Shown piece by piece: positions 7,156 to 13,527 of a stretch of 15,985 bases of DNA. Every line of letters starts with the position of its first letter. The first letter of the stretch is position 1. The notes under the pieces are model-generated. The model did no database searches. It saw nothing but the letters and a program-made list of their open reading frames with translations, and was not told the DNA's origin. Source of the DNA: JABMRP01 sp964444795 (lineage in GTDB: Bacteria > Planctomycetota > Planctomycetia > Pirellulales > Thermoguttaceae); contig CAYUIQ010000209.1 of the NCBI GenBank assembly GCA_964444795.1, forward strand, positions 1-15,985, given 5' to 3'. Both the position numbers and the translations under genes were made by a program.

Positions 7156-7422
7156 TCAGTCGCCGACGTACGGCATCAGAGCCATGAAGCGAGCCCGCTT
7201 GACCGCCAGGGCCACGGCCGCCTGGCTCACGGCCGTGCAACCGCTCTTGCGCCGGCCGATGAGCTTCCCCTGCCGATTGGTCAGCTTGTTGAGCAGGTCG
7301 ATGTCCTTGTAGTCGACGAACATGGGCCGAGGGCGCTTGCCGTCGATAAACAGGGGGTCTTTCTTCTTACCGCGGGATTTCGCCCGGGATTTTCGCTTGT
7401 TCGGTCTTGCGGGGCGTCTCAT
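7156..7422 (-). CDS. rpsR: 30S ribosomal protein bS18
   Basis: The 88-residue protein has the bS18 core: basic N-terminus (MRRPARPNKRKSRAKSRGKKK), FVDYKDIDLLNKL, RQGKLIGRRKSG, and the C-terminal AVKRARFMALMPYV that contacts 16S rRNA. The usual N-terminal cysteines of zinc-binding bS18 are absent. ATG 7422 gives the normal family length but has no strong ribosome-binding site; an in-frame ATG at 7524 would add 34 residues unlike bS18. The gene stands alone rather than next to rpsF (bS6), with its own promoter near 7537-7564 and an intrinsic terminator, so it is a monocistronic unit. The leader of about 108 bases could hold control elements. Confidence 0.9.
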   Translation of the reverse strand: MRRPARPNKRKSRAKSRGKKKDPLFIDGKRPRPMFVDYKDIDLLNKLTNRQGKLIGRRKSGCTAVSQAAVALAVKRARFMALMPYVGD

Positions 7423-7536
7423 AGTCCAGATCGAAAATAGGGGATCGATATTTCCAAGTCCACAGGGTACGCCGGCCGACTGTTTGGGCGAGGCGATTTC
7501 CATGGTCAACGAACTTCGTTTCATCGCAAACGACTA

Positions 7537-7564
7537 ATTTTAGCGAACTGGCGAAGAAACACAA
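7537..7564 (-). promoter_or_regulatory. Probable rpsR promoter
   Basis: Leftward TTGTGT (7559-7564), a 16-bp spacer and TAAAAT (7537-7542) form a sigma70-like promoter. The start point would be near 7530, which leaves about 108 untranslated bases before the chosen rpsR start. Confidence 0.45.
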
Positions 7565-7628
7565 CCCGGTCTAACCCCATTGGCTAGGCAGTGAGGCATC
7601 TCTGCGTCTTTCGGGGGGTACCGAACGT

Positions 7629-7700
7629 GTCATAGTAACCCGAAGCGTAAGCGAGGAAACTCGTTGGTTGTCCCTCGCTTACGCTTCGGGTTACTATGAC
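7629..7700. repeat. Perfect 28-bp inverted repeat
   Basis: Arms 7629-7656 and 7673-7700 are perfectly complementary over 28 bp and separated by 16 bases. Each arm contains AACCCGAAGCGTAAGCGAGG or its complement. It lies nine bases after the MoaD-like stop codon, so the transcript would fold into a long hairpin that could end or stabilise the AOR-MoaD message. I recall similar sequence from planctomycete intergenic regions, so it is likely a dispersed repeat. Confidence 0.85.
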
Positions 7701-7709
7701 ATTTGCCGC

Positions 7710-7943
7710 TTACCCCCCTCCGATGGCGGGAAACACCCCCAGGCGATCGCCGTCTTGGAGTCGGTCGGAAAGGGCGGCCGCCCGATTGTTGCGAAAAATG
7801 ATGCGTGTCTGCTTTAGCGGCACGCCGAGGTCGAGCAGGACCCGCTCGATGGTCTGGTCGGGCTGGATCTCGACCTCGACCGAACGGGCCCCATCGATGT
7901 ACTCGCGTAGGGCTGCGAATAGAAGAACTTCCGCCCGGGCCAT
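7710..7943 (-). CDS. MoaD/ThiS-family sulfur carrier protein
   Basis: The 77-residue protein is a small beta-grasp carrier: MARAEVLLFAALREY at the start, the middle TIERVLLDLGVP helix, and the tail DGDRLGVFPAIGGG with the terminal Gly-Gly that is adenylated and converted to a thiocarboxylate. In molybdopterin synthesis this group donates sulfur for the dithiolene. ATG 7943 is chosen because it gives the usual family length and has GAGAG at 7952-7956; the frame is open further upstream to a TTG overlapping the AOR stop. It lies 50 bp after the AOR gene on the same strand. The partnership with the tungsten or molybdenum pterin enzyme is inferred from this proximity; a carrier for another sulfur pathway is possible. 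Confidence 0.85.
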   Translation of the reverse strand: MARAEVLLFAALREYIDGARSVEVEIQPDQTIERVLLDLGVPLKQTRIIFRNNRAAALSDRLQDGDRLGVFPAIGGG

Positions 7944-7966
7944 GGTTCGTTCTCTCGGCGTTGGTC

Positions 7967-7997
7967 CGACGCTGTGTTCAATCGACGCTGTGTTCAA
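7967..7997. repeat. Short tandem duplication at the AOR stop codon
   Basis: The 15 bases CGACGCTGTGTTCAA occur at 7967-7981 and again at 7983-7997, a tandem copy with 16-bp period. The upstream copy (leftward sense) contains the AOR stop codon TGA at 7994-7996; the second lies in the leader of the MoaD-like gene. Confidence 0.75.
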
Positions 7998-9730
7998 CCG
8001 ACGAAGTCGTGAAGCTGGTCCAGATCTTCGTCGGAAACGGCAAACGTGACGTCGTGGGGGGCCAGTTTCTCGGATTTGAAGAAGTCGGGCAGCCGGTCGT
8101 CGGCCGCGGTGAATCCGGCGGCGGCGTTAAACTGGCGTTCTTTGGTCAACACCCGTTTTCCCAGTGCCGAGAAGTCGTCGCCGGAAAACTCCCGGCCGTA
8201 AAACCCGCCGAGCATCTCGCACACCCCCTCGCCCGCGGTGGCGTCATCGAGCACGGCAAACGCGACGAAGAGGCACAAGCCCACCGCGTCGATCGAGGCT
8301 GTGGCGATCTGCAGGCCGCGGCTCAGTTCGACCTGGCCTTCCGGCTTCAGCGGGTCGACGCTTCCGCCGATCCCGAGGATATTGGCGCCGATGGCGTAGC
8401 CGGCCGTGTGGTCGGCGCCCATGGTCGAGGTGGCATAGGTTACGCCGATGCCCTGGACGGCACGGGGATCGTAGGCGGGCATCGCCTGCCCCTTGACGGT
8501 GGGAATCCGCGATACGCCGTACGCCTTTCCCAAGACGTCGGCTCCCGAAGCGATCAAACGTCCCAGCGCGGTTCCCTTGCCCACCTCCTTGAGTAATCCG
8601 ATGGCCTGTTTGGCATCGCCGAAGGGGATGATGCCGGCCTCCATGGCCACGCCGATGGTCGCCCCGGCCTCGATCGTATCGATCCCGAAATCGTCGTCCA
8701 GCCGGTCCATTTGGGCGATGACGTCGAGGTCGTCGATCCCACAATCGGCGCCGTGGGCCCAAATCGTCTCGTACTCGGGCCCCTTGGTCACATACTGGCC
8801 GTTTTCATCGACGTAGATTCGCGAGCACTTGATTGTGCAGCCGCGGTGGCACGCATGGCCGATCTTGCCACCCCGTTGGAGGATCACGTCGTGCTGTCGC
8901 TCACCGCTGATGGCTTCGGTTCCCTCAAACTGGCCGTCGCTGAAGTTTCGCGTGGGGTAAGCGCCGGCTTCGTTGATCACGTTGGCCAGGGCGTTGGTCC
9001 CCAGCTTGGCCAATCCTCCGCCGGTCAACGGATGGCCGCTCAGCGCCGCCTGAAACTTCTTGGCGCCCGCCTTGAACGCCTCGGCATCGGCCGGCTTGGG
9101 GCGCTGGCCTCCGGTGGGGTCCATGACGATCAGCTTGATGCCTTTGGAGCCCATCACGGCCCCCAAGCCACCGCGGCCGCAATGCCGCGTGGGCCGTCCG
9201 TCCGGATCGGTCACCGCGATGCTCGCCGCGGAGCACCGCATTTCGCCGGCCTGGCCGATGCTGATGCAGACGATCTTGTCGCCGAATTCCTCGAACTGGG
9301 CAGCCACCGTGTCGTAGTTGCCCTTGCCGACCAATTCATCGGCCGGTTCGATCCTCACGCCCTCGGCGTCGATCATCAGGCGATGAAACTTGCCGTCAGC
9401 CGGCGCGCCTTCCAGCACGAGCGCCTTGATGCCCAGGGTGGCCAGGGCGATGGCTCCCTGTCCGCCGGCGTTGCTCTCCTTGATCGTACCGGTCAGGGGA
9501 CTCTTCGCGCCGACGGAAATGCGTCCGCTGCACGGTGCCCCCGTGCCGCTGAGGATACCCGGCGCGATCACCAGCTTGTTCTCCGCCGAGAGCGGATGGC
9601 AGGTGCCCGGGACTTCGTCGGCCACGATCGAGGAGGTCAGCCCGCGGCCACCGAGGTCCCGATAGACCTCGCTCGCTTCTTCCTTGCGAACCGAAAGACT
9701 GGACATGTCCACCCGATAAATCGCGGCCAT
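7994..9730 (-). CDS. Aldehyde:ferredoxin oxidoreductase (AOR) family protein
   Basis: The 578-residue protein is full length for the AOR family, whose members bind a tungsten or molybdenum bis-pterin and one 4Fe-4S cluster and oxidise aldehydes or related compounds. Visible are the N-terminal DLGGRGLTSSIV, the RGGLGAVMGSKGIKLIV segment (186-202), cluster cysteines Cys294, Cys298 and Cys302 (CHRGCTIKC), the GPEYET segment (317-322), GADHTAG with His441, and DAVGLC with the fourth cysteine Cys486. ATG 9730 is chosen because AGAGG lies at 9741-9745 and the following residues match the family start. A leftward TTGACA at 9810-9815 may be its -35 box, but no good -10 follows. A MoaD-like carrier is next in the operon. 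The physiological substrate is unknown. Confidence 0.92.
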   Translation of the reverse strand: MAAIYRVDMSSLSVRKEEASEVYRDLGGRGLTSSIVADEVPGTCHPLSAENKLVIAPGILSGTGAPCSGRISVGAKSPLTGTIKESNAGGQGAIALATLGIKALVLEGAPADGKFHRLMIDAEGVRIEPADELVGKGNYDTVAAQFEEFGDKIVCISIGQAGEMRCSAASIAVTDPDGRPTRHCGRGGLGAVMGSKGIKLIVMDPTGGQRPKPADAEAFKAGAKKFQAALSGHPLTGGGLAKLGTNALANVINEAGAYPTRNFSDGQFEGTEAISGERQHDVILQRGGKIGHACHRGCTIKCSRIYVDENGQYVTKGPEYETIWAHGADCGIDDLDVIAQMDRLDDDFGIDTIEAGATIGVAMEAGIIPFGDAKQAIGLLKEVGKGTALGRLIASGADVLGKAYGVSRIPTVKGQAMPAYDPRAVQGIGVTYATSTMGADHTAGYAIGANILGIGGSVDPLKPEGQVELSRGLQIATASIDAVGLCLFVAFAVLDDATAGEGVCEMLGGFYGREFSGDDFSALGKRVLTKERQFNAAAGFTAADDRLPDFFKSEKLAPHDVTFAVSDEDLDQLHDFVG

Positions 9731-9856
9731 GACGACTGAACCTCTAGCGTAAGTTGCGGAAAGGGGCTGCCAGCGTTGTCGTATCAACGTAAAGGACGAA
9801 TGGGCGTTTTGTCAAGGTGCCGAGTCACCCCCTGGCGGAAGCAGCGTTCTATATCC

Positions 9857-9931
9857 AATCACAAATCACAAATCACAAATCACAAATCACAAATCGCTAA
9901 TCGCTAGTCCCTACTCCCTACTCCCTACTCC
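9857..9931. repeat. Heptanucleotide tandem array A
   Basis: Ten full 7-bp units plus five bases run without a phase break: five AATCACA, two AATCGCT, one AGTCCCT, two ACTCCCT, then ACTCC. The array covers the last codons and the TAG stop (9911-9913) of the leftward methyltransferase gene. The remainder of 9731-9856 shows no gene. Confidence 0.9.
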
Positions 9932-11440
9932 ATCGGTGCGGGAGAGAAACCCGGTTTCGAGCATCGTGCGAATGATCTTGATACAACTTCCACTCACCTG
10001 TTCGGGATCGGCCCCCAGGTTTCCGGCCAAATCGGAAACGAGCCTTCGCAAAGGCCGACGGCCGTCGCAACCGGCCAGAACCGTGCTGACCGGACGGTCG
10101 ACGTTGCCGGCGAAGGGGAACCCGCGGGTCTGCCGAAGCTGGGCTTGTTCGACCTGCCAGGTGCCGTCTCGAAGGGCAAGACTATGCTGCAGTTGATGGT
10201 CGGGCGTGAGGACGAAGGTCATGTCGAGCAACTCGTTGTCGTCGGCGAGTTCCTCCAGCAGGTCGGCGGCGGCGAAGATACGCGGAATCTGATCGTGACA
10301 GGGGCCTTGTGGCGGGCCGGACGATTCGCGATCGGTGCGAAACCAATTCCTTTCGGCCCGGCGACGTCTGAGGATGATCGCGCCGGTGCTGATCCGCCCA
10401 ATATCCAGTCGGCGGTAGTAGTCGAGCCACTGATCGAGTAACCGGCCCGAGGACTCGACGTCGCCGACCGCCGCATTGCGCAGCCAGCTTGCGGCGTAGT
10501 TCAGCGGATCGGCCGTGTCGGAACAAATCAGCCAGGCATCGCAGCCTCGCGATTCGATCCACTGCCGGGGGCGTTGGGCCCAATCCCGTTCGTCCCGGTG
10601 GTGCCAATTGAAGAGCACCGTGGCAAAGCCTCCTTCCCGCAGCAGGGCAGGCGCGCCGCCGATGACTTGCTGGCTGAGCGAGTCGCCCTCCAAACCACCG
10701 TCGCAATACTCGAACTCGGTTCGCGGGGAAATGACAAAGGGCGGATTGGATACGATCAGGTCGAAGCGATCGTCGACGACAGGCTCGTAAAGGCTTCCGC
10801 GGCGCAGTTCGATGTTGTCGATGCCGTTGAGTCGTGCGTTCAGCGCGGCAAAAGCCAGCGCACGGGAGTTCGTGTCCGTAGCGACGACCTTCCCGGCGTG
10901 CGAGGCGGTCAGCAGAGCTTGAACTCCCGAGCCGGTACCCAGGTCCAGCGCCGCGTCGACCGGCCGGCGGACCGTCAGGTTGGCCACGGCCTGGGAGGCG
11001 GGTCCGACGCCCAGAACGTAGTCCGGCGCCATGGGCCGACCGGTGTACTCCGGCCAGAGATCACGAGCCACCAACAGATCCTCGTAGGGCAACAAGGCGG
11101 CCTCGCAACAGATCCCCCGAGGTGTCTCGTGGAGCAACCCGGCGGCCACCAGCCGCTCTCGTTGCGTCGTTCCCAGGGCGTCGTCGACGGCTTCGGTCGG
11201 CACGTCGCGGCCCATGAGGAACAGTCGTACCAGCGTGTGGTAAGGCGAAGGTTCGGCCGTGCGGCGCAGGGCGGCGGCCGTGTTGCCGGGACGCCCATCC
11301 TCGTCCATCCGCATCGTCTCGCCCAACGCCGACTGGGTATACCCTCGATGCCGGAGCAGATCAGCCAACTCGGTCAGATCGTCGCACCGATCGAGATGAA
11401 AGGGAGCTTGTCGAGCTTGATCACCACAATCCGACGCCAT
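9911..11440 (-). CDS. Large class I SAM-dependent methyltransferase
   Basis: The 509-residue protein has a central Rossmann methyltransferase domain with the SAM-binding motif DLGTGSG (166-172), an acidic motif II in VATDTNS (Asp189) and the catalytic SNPPF (231-235), the signature of enzymes that methylate an amide or exocyclic amine such as PrmC, RsmC or N6-adenine types. The N-terminal 150 residues are helical and winged-helix-like, and a C-terminal region of about 150 residues ends the protein; I recall a DUF7059-methyltransferase-DUF7782 layout, from memory only. ATG 11440 is chosen for GGGAGGT at 11447-11453, six bases upstream. The last six codons and the stop lie within heptad array A. 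It follows dcd by 105 bp and may belong to the nth-dcd operon. Target unknown. Confidence 0.82.
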   Translation of the reverse strand: MASDCGDQARQAPFHLDRCDDLTELADLLRHRGYTQSALGETMRMDEDGRPGNTAAALRRTAEPSPYHTLVRLFLMGRDVPTEAVDDALGTTQRERLVAAGLLHETPRGICCEAALLPYEDLLVARDLWPEYTGRPMAPDYVLGVGPASQAVANLTVRRPVDAALDLGTGSGVQALLTASHAGKVVATDTNSRALAFAALNARLNGIDNIELRRGSLYEPVVDDRFDLIVSNPPFVISPRTEFEYCDGGLEGDSLSQQVIGGAPALLREGGFATVLFNWHHRDERDWAQRPRQWIESRGCDAWLICSDTADPLNYAASWLRNAAVGDVESSGRLLDQWLDYYRRLDIGRISTGAIILRRRRAERNWFRTDRESSGPPQGPCHDQIPRIFAAADLLEELADDNELLDMTFVLTPDHQLQHSLALRDGTWQVEQAQLRQTRGFPFAGNVDRPVSTVLAGCDGRRPLRRLVSDLAGNLGADPEQVSGSCIKIIRTMLETGFLSRTDGVGSRE

Positions 11441-11454
11441 GGCGGCACCTCCCA

Positions 11455-11489
11455 AATAGCTAATGACCAATGTCCAATGACCAATCTCG
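11455..11489. repeat. Heptanucleotide array B
   Basis: Five 7-bp units in phase: AATAGCT, AATGACC, AATGTCC, AATGACC, AATCTCG. It lies just upstream of the methyltransferase ribosome-binding site, in the gap after dcd. Units are more diverged than in array A. Confidence 0.7.
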
Positions 11490-11533
11490 GGCCTGATCCA
11501 GGGGATGCCACCCGTGGGCGTGGCAAATTTCCT

Positions 11534-11561
11534 CATCGCTAATCGCTAATCCCTACCCTCC
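11534..11561. repeat. Heptanucleotide array C
   Basis: Four 7-bp units in phase: CATCGCT, AATCGCT, AATCCCT, ACCCTCC. The leftward dcd stop codon TAG (11546-11548) is formed at a unit junction. Confidence 0.75.
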
Positions 11562-12124
11562 CCCTTGCTGAACGGAAACCGCATCTGGGGGTCTCGGTCA
11601 AAATCGGGATTGATTTCCTTGAACAGCAAGCTGGGCTGAATATCGTGGTTGTCTTGGTACTTGTCGCTGGTGTATTCGGTCACCTGGCCGCGCAGTTCGT
11701 GGTAGAAGATCTGGCAGATCTCGACGCCGGCGAAGACGCGAACCGGCTGCACGGCAAACATCTCCAGGGTCCAGTAGCCGCAAAATCCCACGTCGCCGAA
11801 GCCGGCGGTTACATGAACGAAAAGCCCTAGTCGGCCGATCGACGAACGGCCTTCGATCATGGGCACGAGGTTGTGCGTTTCGGTCCGCTCGGCCGTCCGC
11901 CCGAGATAGATCTGGTTCGGCTGCAAGACGATTCCCTCGGGAGGAATAGCCTCGCGACGGACGCGATTGTCCTTGCGCATGTCCAGCACGACCTCTTCGT
12001 AGACCAGCAGTTCGTTGTGCAGCGTGAGGTTGTAGCTGTTGGGATTGAGCCGCGACGGCTCAAACGGATCAATGACGATGTTGCTGCCCAATTGAGCGAA
12101 GATCTCGTGACCGGAAAGAACCAT
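11546..12124 (-). CDS. dcd: dCTP deaminase
   Basis: The 192-residue protein matches the Dcd family in length and in motifs: EGRSSIGRLGLFVHVTAGF (91-109) with the nucleotide-binding GRSS and Arg98, the catalytic Glu121 in YWTLEM, and a C-terminal lid SDKYQDNHDIQPS (153-165). The enzyme deaminates dCTP to dUTP, feeding dTMP synthesis. The Thr-Ala-Gly segment is like that of bifunctional deaminase/dUTPase forms, so whether it also cleaves dUTP is open. The start has AGAGGAA at 12132-12138, seven bases upstream. It lies 59 bp downstream of nth on the same strand. The last codons (encoding GEGRD) and the stop fall within or beside heptad array C. Confidence 0.93.
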   Translation of the reverse strand: MVLSGHEIFAQLGSNIVIDPFEPSRLNPNSYNLTLHNELLVYEEVVLDMRKDNRVRREAIPPEGIVLQPNQIYLGRTAERTETHNLVPMIEGRSSIGRLGLFVHVTAGFGDVGFCGYWTLEMFAVQPVRVFAGVEICQIFYHELRGQVTEYTSDKYQDNHDIQPSLLFKEINPDFDRDPQMRFPFSKGEGRD

Positions 12125-12157
12125 CGTCGTATTCCTCTAGGCTTTCGGATTCGCTGC

Positions 12158-12204
12158 AATCGCTAATCGCTACCCACTAATCGCTACCCGCTACCCTCTA
12201 CTCC
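12158..12204. repeat. Heptanucleotide array D
   Basis: Six full 7-bp units plus five bases, all in phase: AATCGCT twice, ACCCACT, AATCGCT, ACCCGCT, ACCCTCT, ACTCC. It covers the final codons and the TAG stop (12184-12186) of the leftward nth gene and the gap before dcd. Confidence 0.85.
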
Positions 12205-12855
12205 AATTCGCGGGCACAAATCGCCCAACGGACATTCGTCGCACAGCGGGCGGCGCGCCTTGCAGTAGCGGCGGCCGTGTTGGATCATCCGGTGGCTGAT
12301 CACGATCCACTCGGATCGGGGCAACAACCGCATGAGGTCGGTTTCGACCTTTGTGGGATCTTTGTGGCCGGTCAGCCCCAGCCGGCGGCTGATTCGTCCC
12401 ACGTGGGTGTCGACGACCACTCCCGAGGGGATTCCGTAGGCGGTTCCCAGCACGACGTTGGCCGTTTTGCGCCCCACACCGGGCAACTCGACCAACTTGT
12501 CCAATGCCTCGGGCACCCGGCCGCCGTATTGGCGAACCAGCGTCTGACAACATCCCTTGATACTCTTGGCTTTGTTGCGAAAGAAACCGGTGCTCTTGAT
12601 CTTCTCTTCCAGTCGGGCCAACGGCATCCGGGCCAGTGTTGCCGCCGAGGCGCCCCGGGCGAACAGTTTTTTGGTGACTTCATTGACCCGCCGGTCGGTA
12701 CACTGGGCCGAGAGGATCGTGGCCACGAGCAACTGCACCGGATCGGCATAATCGAGCGAGCACTTCGCCTCCGGATAGATCTGCGCGAGGCAACTCGCCA
12801 CCTTCGAAGCAAAGCGCCCGGTCGCGGTCGCGGGACGAGTCGGCGGCTGGGGCAT
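12184..12855 (-). CDS. nth: Endonuclease III
   Basis: The 223-residue protein is a HhH-GPD DNA glycosylase/AP lyase that removes oxidised pyrimidines in base-excision repair. The helix-hairpin-helix LPGVGRKTA (124-132) carries the catalytic Lys130, and VDTHVGR carries Asp149. The C-terminal 4Fe-4S cluster ligands Cys198-x6-Cys205-x2-Cys208-x5-Cys214 are all present. Residues 1-14 are a loose Pro/Thr-rich extension. The start ATG 12855 has only a weak GGA upstream, but the distance to a good promoter at 12901-12929 fits. The last residues (GVEGSG) and the stop are encoded by heptad array D rather than by a conserved tail. It is probably first gene of an nth-dcd-methyltransferase operon. Confidence 0.95.
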   Translation of the reverse strand: MPQPPTRPATATGRFASKVASCLAQIYPEAKCSLDYADPVQLLVATILSAQCTDRRVNEVTKKLFARGASAATLARMPLARLEEKIKSTGFFRNKAKSIKGCCQTLVRQYGGRVPEALDKLVELPGVGRKTANVVLGTAYGIPSGVVVDTHVGRISRRLGLTGHKDPTKVETDLMRLLPRSEWIVISHRMIQHGRRYCKARRPLCDECPLGDLCPRIGVEGSG

Positions 12856-12900
12856 TGCGATTTCCGTGTCACACCATGTTTGCGCGAGAAACGGCCTTTC

Positions 12901-12929
12901 ATTCTTGGAAGGAGGCGGCGGCGTGTCAA
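12901..12929 (-). promoter_or_regulatory. Sigma70-like promoter for nth
   Basis: On the leftward strand TTGACA (12924-12929), a 17-bp spacer and AAGAAT (12901-12906) form a good promoter. Transcription would start near 12893, about 38 bases before the nth ATG. It lies in the divergent gap with the DUF309 gene. Confidence 0.6.
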
Positions 12930-13033
12930 GTATGGGTGTTTCTCGGGGGGAACGTTGCCCATAACGCTGGAATTCCGCCTTCTCTTGGCGAATAATTCAA
13001 TGGAACACCCCTTCGTCGTTGCCGGAGCATGCT

Positions 13034-13405
13034 ATGCCACCCGAGGAAACCGATGCCCCACTCGACCCCCGCTACCTTCAGGGGATCGAACAATTCAACC
13101 GTCGCCAGTACCATGCGGGTCACGACGCCTGGGAGGAGTTGTGGATCGAGACGACCGGTCACCAGCGGGATTTTTATAAGGGGTTGATTCAGGCGGCGAT
13201 CGCTCTGTACCACCTGGAAAACGGCAACACGGTGGGGGCCCAGCGGCTTTGGGCCGGCTGTTGCCGCTTGTTGGCTCCCTACCGTCCCAAGCACCTTGGA
13301 CTGGACCTGGAACTCCTGTTGGACGATATGTCGACATGGCTGGCCCCTGAATTTCCAAGTTCGCCGGGGAAAATTCCCCCCCGTATGTCGATCGACCTGG
13401 AATGA
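13034..13405 (+). CDS. DUF309 family protein
   Basis: The 123-residue protein has the DUF309 signature: a first helix FNRRQYHAGHDAWEELW (about 21-37) with the invariant His/Glu/Trp pattern, then YKGLIQAAIALYHLENGN (48-65), and a third helix after GAQRLW. It is predicted to be a small all-helical cytoplasmic protein of unknown role; the conserved His and Glu may bind metal. ATG 13034 is chosen over an in-frame TTG at 13019 because GGAG at 13024-13027 sits seven bases upstream of the ATG. It is divergent from nth, and the LON-domain gene follows after a 122-bp gap on the same strand. The C-terminus (PSSPGKIPPRMSIDLE) is outside the family core. Confidence 0.82.
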   Translation: MPPEETDAPLDPRYLQGIEQFNRRQYHAGHDAWEELWIETTGHQRDFYKGLIQAAIALYHLENGNTVGAQRLWAGCCRLLAPYRPKHLGLDLELLLDDMSTWLAPEFPSSPGKIPPRMSIDLE

Positions 13406-13527
13406 TCGCCCGGGCCGCCCTGCGATGGCGAGGTATGGTTACAGAGAGCGAGGAGGTTGCCGGACACCCACCCCCCTTTCGATGTAAGGTTAGGGCCTGT
13501 TGTGTTCGAGATTCATAGAGGTTTTCC

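Noticed and set aside
8711..9739. Rightward open frame of 342 codons opposite the AOR gene
   Set aside because: The opposite strand encodes a full AOR protein with all cluster cysteines; no independent support for this frame.
9787..9815. Complete promoter for the AOR gene
   Set aside because: TTGACA at 9810-9815 (leftward) is perfect, but no acceptable -10 box lies at 16-18 bp, so I mention it only in the gene entry.
9857..9931. CRISPR-like array
   Set aside because: Units are 7 bp with no spacers and no cas genes nearby; it is a simple tandem repeat.
10574..11542. Rightward open frame of 322 codons opposite the methyltransferase
   Set aside because: Shadow frame; the leftward frame has the SAM-binding and NPPF motifs and a good ribosome-binding site.
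12277..13179. Rightward open frame of 300 codons across nth and the divergent gap
   Set aside because: Antisense to nth and crossing two promoter regions; no recognisable domain.
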